DNA of 64,000 nucleotides, from NCBI RefSeq assembly GCF_009792235.1, contig NZ_CP046973.1, forward strand, positions 2,480,001 through 2,544,000, written 5' to 3'. The DNA is from Microcystis aeruginosa FD4 (GTDB lineage: Bacteria > Cyanobacteriota > Cyanobacteriia > Cyanobacteriales > Microcystaceae). Below the pieces are notes generated by a model. That model was not told the origin of the DNA and did not search any database. It was given only the letters and a program-made list of their open reading frames with translations. The first letter of the stretch is position 1, and every line of letters begins with the position of its first letter. Position numbers and translations under genes: made by a program. This document shows positions 60,108-64,000 of the stretch, piece by piece.

Positions 60108-61226
60108 CTATAATTTTGGCAATAATTGGTTGTAGGATTGGATCATTCTTTCGTAACTAAAGCGAGTGGCATTGATAAAACCTTTTTGCCTTAAATCTTC
60201 CAGGCGATCGGGAGCGAGAAGATTTTCTGCAATAATGGTAGCGGCAGCCTCGTGTTCAGTGGGATCGAAATAGACTGCCGCATCGTCAGCGATAACAGTC
60301 ATGGGGAGACGATTGGAGGTAAAGACGGGACAACCACAGGATTGAGCTTCAATAACGGGAACACCGAATCCTTCCTGAAAGGAGGGAAAGATTAAAGCAG
60401 TTGCTAGGCAATAAAAGGCGCGGAGATCCTCATCGGAGACGGTTCCTAATTCGATTACTTGTGCGGACAAGTTATTCTGATTAACAAATTCTCGCATATC
60501 CGGCAGTAAAGGTTTTCCCATCAGGATCAATCGGCAATTTTCCAGACCGGGGAAAGTGATTAACCTCTTGAATATTTTCAGCAATCCCAATCGATTTTTG
60601 TACCATTGGTCGCCCCCGACATGAATTAGCCAGGGACAATCACTATTAATGTTAAATTTGGCCACTAGATTTACCGATGCTTCTCTTGTCATCGGACCGT
60701 AGCCCTCACTCAAGCAATCCTCGATCACTTCCGTTTGTTCGGGGGTAATTTTGGTTAAACGGAGAACATCGGCACGAGTAGCTTCGGAAGAACAGACAAC
60801 ATATTTAGCCTGTTTGAATCCTTGCAAAATCATGGACTGATACTGTTTTCCCGTCCAACTGGTGGGATTTTCAGGAATTTCTCCTAGGGCGGAACGAATG
60901 GCCAGCAGATCGTGACAGATCACAAAATATTTGCAATCTTTTAGATAGGGAGTTAAATAGGATAAAGCTTGATCACAAATGCAGACGATATCGGCCCAAT
61001 CAAGCTGCTGACGTAACTGCACTGGGAAAACAATTAACTTATCAATATACCCTAACCACTTGCCGAGTCCCCGGGGAGAGGATTTCAGTTGACCGAAAAT
61101 AGGCTGTGCTTGCACTCGCCGAATTTCGTGTCCTTTTTGTCTGAGTCCTTTCTCGACTAAACCGACAAAACGATTGATACTGATCTGCCGATCGTTGACG
61201 TAATTTCCTACTATTAAAACTTTCAT
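60108..61226 (-). CDS. Glycosyltransferase, GT4 family
   Basis: This roughly 372-residue GT-B fold enzyme starts MKVLIVGNYVND. The C-terminal donor-binding domain has WLIHVGGDQWYKNRLGLLKI and ALIFPSFQEGFGVPVIEAQS with the E-x7-E motif, then GCPVFTSNRLPM. Sugar and acceptor are unknown. The neighbouring heptose genes suggest a role in surface polysaccharide. ATG 61226 is used; an upstream alternative lies seven codons earlier. Confidence 0.9.
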   Translation of the reverse strand: MKVLIVGNYVNDRQISINRFVGLVEKGLRQKGHEIRRVQAQPIFGQLKSSPRGLGKWLGYIDKLIVFPVQLRQQLDWADIVCICDQALSYLTPYLKDCKYFVICHDLLAIRSALGEIPENPTSWTGKQYQSMILQGFKQAKYVVCSSEATRADVLRLTKITPEQTEVIEDCLSEGYGPMTREASVNLVAKFNINSDCPWLIHVGGDQWYKNRLGLLKIFKRLITFPGLENCRLILMGKPLLPDMREFVNQNNLSAQVIELGTVSDEDLRAFYCLATALIFPSFQEGFGVPVIEAQSCGCPVFTSNRLPMTVIADDAAVYFDPTEHEAAATIIAENLLAPDRLEDLRQKGFINATRFSYERMIQSYNQLLPKL

Positions 61227-61254
61227 GATTAGGCTCCAAAAAATCAATTTTTAT

Positions 61255-61806
61255 GGCGGTAAAACTCTCAAACAGTTGCCACCAGAAAGCGTCCTGTTTG
61301 ACCGATTAGTTTTGTCAGTCCCTTGCCTTAATCGGGAATTTGCCGAGGCGGAAATAAGACAAGATGATCGGTAAAGGTTTTTAATTCTTCACTCTGAGTT
61401 TCGGTGATATTCTCCACCCGACGAGCCAATGGGGTAACATCCTGGTTTTGATGAAGATATTTGATCAGGTTAAAAGTTCTAAGGGACTGGCGTGGGAATA
61501 ATATCCCAGCTTTGAAAATCGCTCTGTAGAAGAATCAGACCAGCCAGATGGCACATTATCAAAGCGCAAGTCCCTTATTGGAAGGGGGTTCTCGAAGGCT
61601 CTCCCCCTACTTAGGGTGATCAGCAAACCCCCTGCGCGCGGAGGGCGCAAGCTTTGCGCCCCTACAGTAACGGATTTTGTCCACAATGTAGGGGCGAACT
61701 GCGTTCGCCCAAAAGGTACATTATCAAAGCGCAAGTCCCTAACCTCGATTGCCCTGCGACTAGGCCGATAGGGAAAGTTATGGCAAAAAAGGACTAATAT
61801 TCTCAT
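61255..61806 (-). pseudogene. Glycosyltransferase fossil split by a composite repeat
   Basis: ATG 61806 starts MRILVLFCHNFPYRPSRRAI (22 codons to about 61741). The frame resumes beyond the inserted repeat at about 61480 with RTFNLIKYLHQNQDVTPLAR and runs to a stop near 61330. That is the N-terminal region of a GT-B glycosyltransferase; the rest is missing. It overlaps the gmhB stop by 4 bp, so it was once co-transcribed with gmhB. Confidence 0.65.
61482..61740 (+). mobile_element. Palindrome-rich composite repeat, copy 2
   Basis: Same AGGGACT...CGCAAGTCCCT structure and interior as 24478-24736. It lies within the glycosyltransferase fossil. Confidence 0.82.
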
Positions 61807-62462
61807 AATTCTGGCTCGGCAGCGGTTTTTGACAATAATTCTACCGTTTCCTTTAGTTGGCTATACACGGGAATCTGAACTGGGTATTTCTCGATCTCCC
61901 CAAGGGTGACTTTTCCTCGCCCTGTTAAGAGCAATACGGGCTGACAACCGGCTTCTAGGGCGCATTCTAGATCACTGGCAGCATCGCCGATAAACAACGA
62001 GCCAGCCAAGTCGATTCTGTATTGGTGGGCGGCGGCCAGCAGCAGATAGGGGGAGGGTTTGCGGCAGAGACAACCTTCGTCGGGATGGTGCGGGCAGATG
62101 GCAAGATCGTGAAAATGCACCCCCAATTGTCGGTATTCCTCCATCATACGCCCGTGAATCGCCGCTAGATCGTCCCAAGTGAAATAGCCCCTAGCAAGTC
62201 CCGATTGATTGGTGATGATGATCAGCAGATAACCCGCATCCTGCCACTGTTTTAAGGCAGCCGCTGCCCCGGCGGGAATGCTCACCTGTTCTGGTTTACT
62301 CAGGTAGGGAATATAGTCAATAACTACCCCATCTCGATCGAGAAATAAGGCTTTGTTCTTTTTTGCTCCATCTTCGCTTTCGCGGTCAGAATTGCCAGCA
62401 GGCGGCGGATAGGGGGATTTTTGGTCGCCGTCATTGACAGAAATTGCGGGGAAAGGATTCAT
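61803..62462 (-). CDS. gmhB: D-glycero-D-manno-heptose 1,7-bisphosphate 7-phosphatase (HAD family)
   Basis: This roughly 219-residue HAD phosphatase has motif I ALFLDRDGVVIDYIPYL, motif II LLIIITNQSGLARGYF, the zinc loop CPHHPDEGCLCRKPSP and motif IV FIGDAASDLECALEAGC, a combination specific to GmhB/HisB-N-like enzymes. It acts after GmhA in heptose activation. ATG 62462 is used; the frame continues open to 62537. The N-terminal 35 residues are a low-complexity extension. Confidence 0.87.
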   Translation of the reverse strand: MNPFPAISVNDGDQKSPYPPPAGNSDRESEDGAKKNKALFLDRDGVVIDYIPYLSKPEQVSIPAGAAAALKQWQDAGYLLIIITNQSGLARGYFTWDDLAAIHGRMMEEYRQLGVHFHDLAICPHHPDEGCLCRKPSPYLLLAAAHQYRIDLAGSLFIGDAASDLECALEAGCQPVLLLTGRGKVTLGEIEKYPVQIPVYSQLKETVELLSKTAAEPEL

Positions 62463-62777
62463 TATGTTGGACTTTTTCGAGTCGGGGACTAGAATTCTCA
62501 GTTCTGCTGTCAGAGACGAGAGCTTGAACTGATGCACAGATAAAATTCGAGGGATTGTAGCGATTTGTGCTAGTTTTCTCGACTAAATTGCTTCTCCTTA
62601 CTATCTAGGTGTCAGAGTATAGCAATCACGGCATATTATACGCCTTCAGGCCTTTGGGCTTTTGATTATATCGGCGGTATTGTCAGGAATTGTTAACATT
62701 TTTGTCGGGCTAAACAAAAGGCCAAGACTGGCAAGGGTTGAATCCCCCGCTCAGAAATCCCCCATCCCAGCCAGAAT
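62463..62777. other. Intergenic region, no gene seen
   Basis: This region carries the gmhB upstream sequence and otherwise unremarkable DNA with a palindrome (GCCTTCAGGCCTTTGGGC) near 62642. Confidence 0.4.
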
Positions 62778-63034
62778 AGGGACTTGCGTGGGAATAATAT
62801 CCCAGCTTTGAAAATCACTCTGTAGAAGAATCAGACCAGCCAGATGGCATATTATCAAAGCGCAAGTCCCTTAGCTGCAGGGGTTCTCGAAGGCTCTCCC
62901 CCTACTTAGGGTGATCAGCAAACCCCCTCCGCGCGGAGGGCGCAAGCTTTGCGCCCCGACAGTAACGGATTTTGTCCACAATGTAGGGGCGAACTGCGTT
63001 CGCCCAAAAGGTACATTATCAAAGCGCAAGTCCC
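62778..63034 (+). mobile_element. Palindrome-rich composite repeat, copy 3
   Basis: Same element as 24478-24736 and 61482-61740, in the gmhB-gmhA spacer and in the same orientation. The internal CGCAAGTCCC is at about 62862-62871. The right edge reads GTCCCA. Confidence 0.82.
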
Positions 63035-63324
63035 ATACATCAAAAATTTATTTACAAACAAAACAAATTGTGCTAAGGTTGGGGCGTTTGTGGTATATTC
63101 CCAGAATAACCGGTAAGATATCACTGTTTTGACTCGATCGCTCTAGGTTTCTTTAGAACTATCGTTGGCCTGTTTTTCTTGCCCTGTGATAAATTCTACC
63201 ATGCTAGGCGTTTTGTACCTAACTAATGGCGAGCAATTCTGGTCTTTTGATACTATTCAATGTAATGACAGGATAATCGAGAGTTAAATTTATTCAAATA
63301 ATAGAAATTGGAACAATCAAACCT

Positions 63325-63960
63325 ATGCGAATGGTGGAAAAATCAAACAAAAAATTGGATAGTTTCCAGAGTGATCCCTCTCTGTCACTTTTAATCAAGA
63401 ATGAATTGGAAGAAGCTTATAACCTGAAGAAAAAACTACTAACCGATACAAAATATCTAGAGAAAATCCAAGAGATTTGCCAAGTATGTATCCATGCTTA
63501 TCGCAACAACCACAAAGTATTAGTCGCCGGTAATGGGGGCAGTGCAGCCGATGCTATCCATTTTGGCGGTGAGCTGCACGGCCGATTTCTCAAAGAAAGA
63601 CAGTCTTTACCCGTTCGCGTCCTCAACAGTGATATCGCCAGTTTAACAGCGATCGCCAACGATTATGGCTACGAATATATTTTTAGCCGCCAGATAGAAG
63701 CGGAAGGTAATCCGGGTGATGTGTTTATCGGTATTTCCACTTCGGGAAATTCCGCCAATATCCATCAAGCTCTGAAAGTTTGTCAAGTAAAAGGTCTCAC
63801 TAGCATCGGTTTAACTGGGGCGAAGGGATTAGCTCTAGAGCAAAAAACCGATTATTGTTTGATGATTCCTAGCACCAGTACCCCGCGCATTCAAGAAGGT
63901 CATGGTTTTATTCTTCATACTATTTGTTTAGCGCTCGAAGAAGCGCTCTTTCCTAACTAA
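63325..63960 (+). CDS. gmhA: Phosphoheptose isomerase (sedoheptulose-7-phosphate isomerase)
   Basis: This 211-residue SIS-domain protein has VLVAGNGGSAADAIHFGGEL (about 68-87), HGRFLKERQSLP, ISTSGNSANIHQAL and TPRIQEGHGFILHTICLALE, all hallmarks of GmhA. It converts sedoheptulose-7-phosphate to D-glycero-D-manno-heptose-7-phosphate, the first heptose-specific step. It is divergent from gmhB across a repeat-filled spacer. Confidence 0.93.
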   Translation: MRMVEKSNKKLDSFQSDPSLSLLIKNELEEAYNLKKKLLTDTKYLEKIQEICQVCIHAYRNNHKVLVAGNGGSAADAIHFGGELHGRFLKERQSLPVRVLNSDIASLTAIANDYGYEYIFSRQIEAEGNPGDVFIGISTSGNSANIHQALKVCQVKGLTSIGLTGAKGLALEQKTDYCLMIPSTSTPRIQEGHGFILHTICLALEEALFPN

Positions 63961-64000
63961 AATCTCCTAGCAAAAAATCAACCTAAACAGCCTACCTATG

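Overview
The window looks like a bloom-forming cyanobacterium, most likely Microcystis. The evidence is the many GCGATCGC (HIP1) octamers, intergenic heptamer arrays of the CAGTTAT/TAAACAG type, dense small insertion elements, and cyanobacterial genes (IctB-type carrier, PII, DUF4079, Uma2 families, chloroplast-type ribosomal operon, accD, purS/purQ). Species assignment is inference.

Layout. 1-8 kb: the 5' part of a restriction endonuclease with its small helix-turn-helix regulator, a 2OG-Fe(II) oxygenase, an Mla-type ABC ATPase, two near-identical Uma2 nucleases in tandem, citrate synthase and a frameshifted flotillin. 8-10.4 kb: a PEP-CTERM gene fossil, then a VapBC-like toxin-antitoxin pair between a complete and a truncated copy of another Uma2 gene. 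10.4-15.3 kb: a SagB-like double nitroreductase convergent with a three-gene cassette (heme-oxygenase-like diiron protein fused to a cupin, SAM methyltransferase, TauD-like dioxygenase). This resembles a small natural-product pathway and is the best candidate here for an undescribed system. 15.4-18.1 kb: DndD and DndE without the sulfur-transfer partners beside them. 18.3-27.7 kb: a pyruvate decarboxylase-type enzyme, an IctB-like protein, a chagasin-like lipoprotein next to a papain-like protease, a membrane protein, MoxR ATPase and RibF.

28-31.6 kb: a BrnT toxin module, then the minus-strand rplS / tRNA-Trp / secE-nusG-rplK-rplA cluster. 31.7-34.3 kb is a transposon graveyard. glmS follows, then about 800 bp of repeat-rich non-coding DNA, then the large minus-strand ribosomal operon rplC to secY-adk (48.4 to 37.1 kb). 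Heptamer repeats have spread between its genes, a 150-bp direct repeat flanks rpsH, and rplN carries a one-base frameshift.

49.2-53 kb: glnB, then a DUF4079 gene split exactly by an IS200/IS605-type tnpB element that is itself split by an ISL3 element with a perfect 8-bp target duplication. 53-59.5 kb: a phosphoribosyltransferase, a DUF1232 protein, a NADAR-domain protein with an unfamiliar N-terminal half, a possible group II intron scrap, prepilin peptidase, accD, a Fur-family regulator and purS/purQ. 59.4-64 kb: IS remnants and a heptose/surface-polysaccharide patch (glycosyltransferase, a glycosyltransferase fossil, gmhB, gmhA).

Mobile DNA is prominent. A roughly 215-270 bp miniature element occurs three times with TA-type ends, and a roughly 260 bp palindrome-rich composite occurs three times; single copies of each disrupt genes. 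Single-base frameshifts in otherwise intact genes (flotillin, rplN) may be sequence errors. All identifications rest on reading the translated sequence and recognising motifs; no database search was possible.
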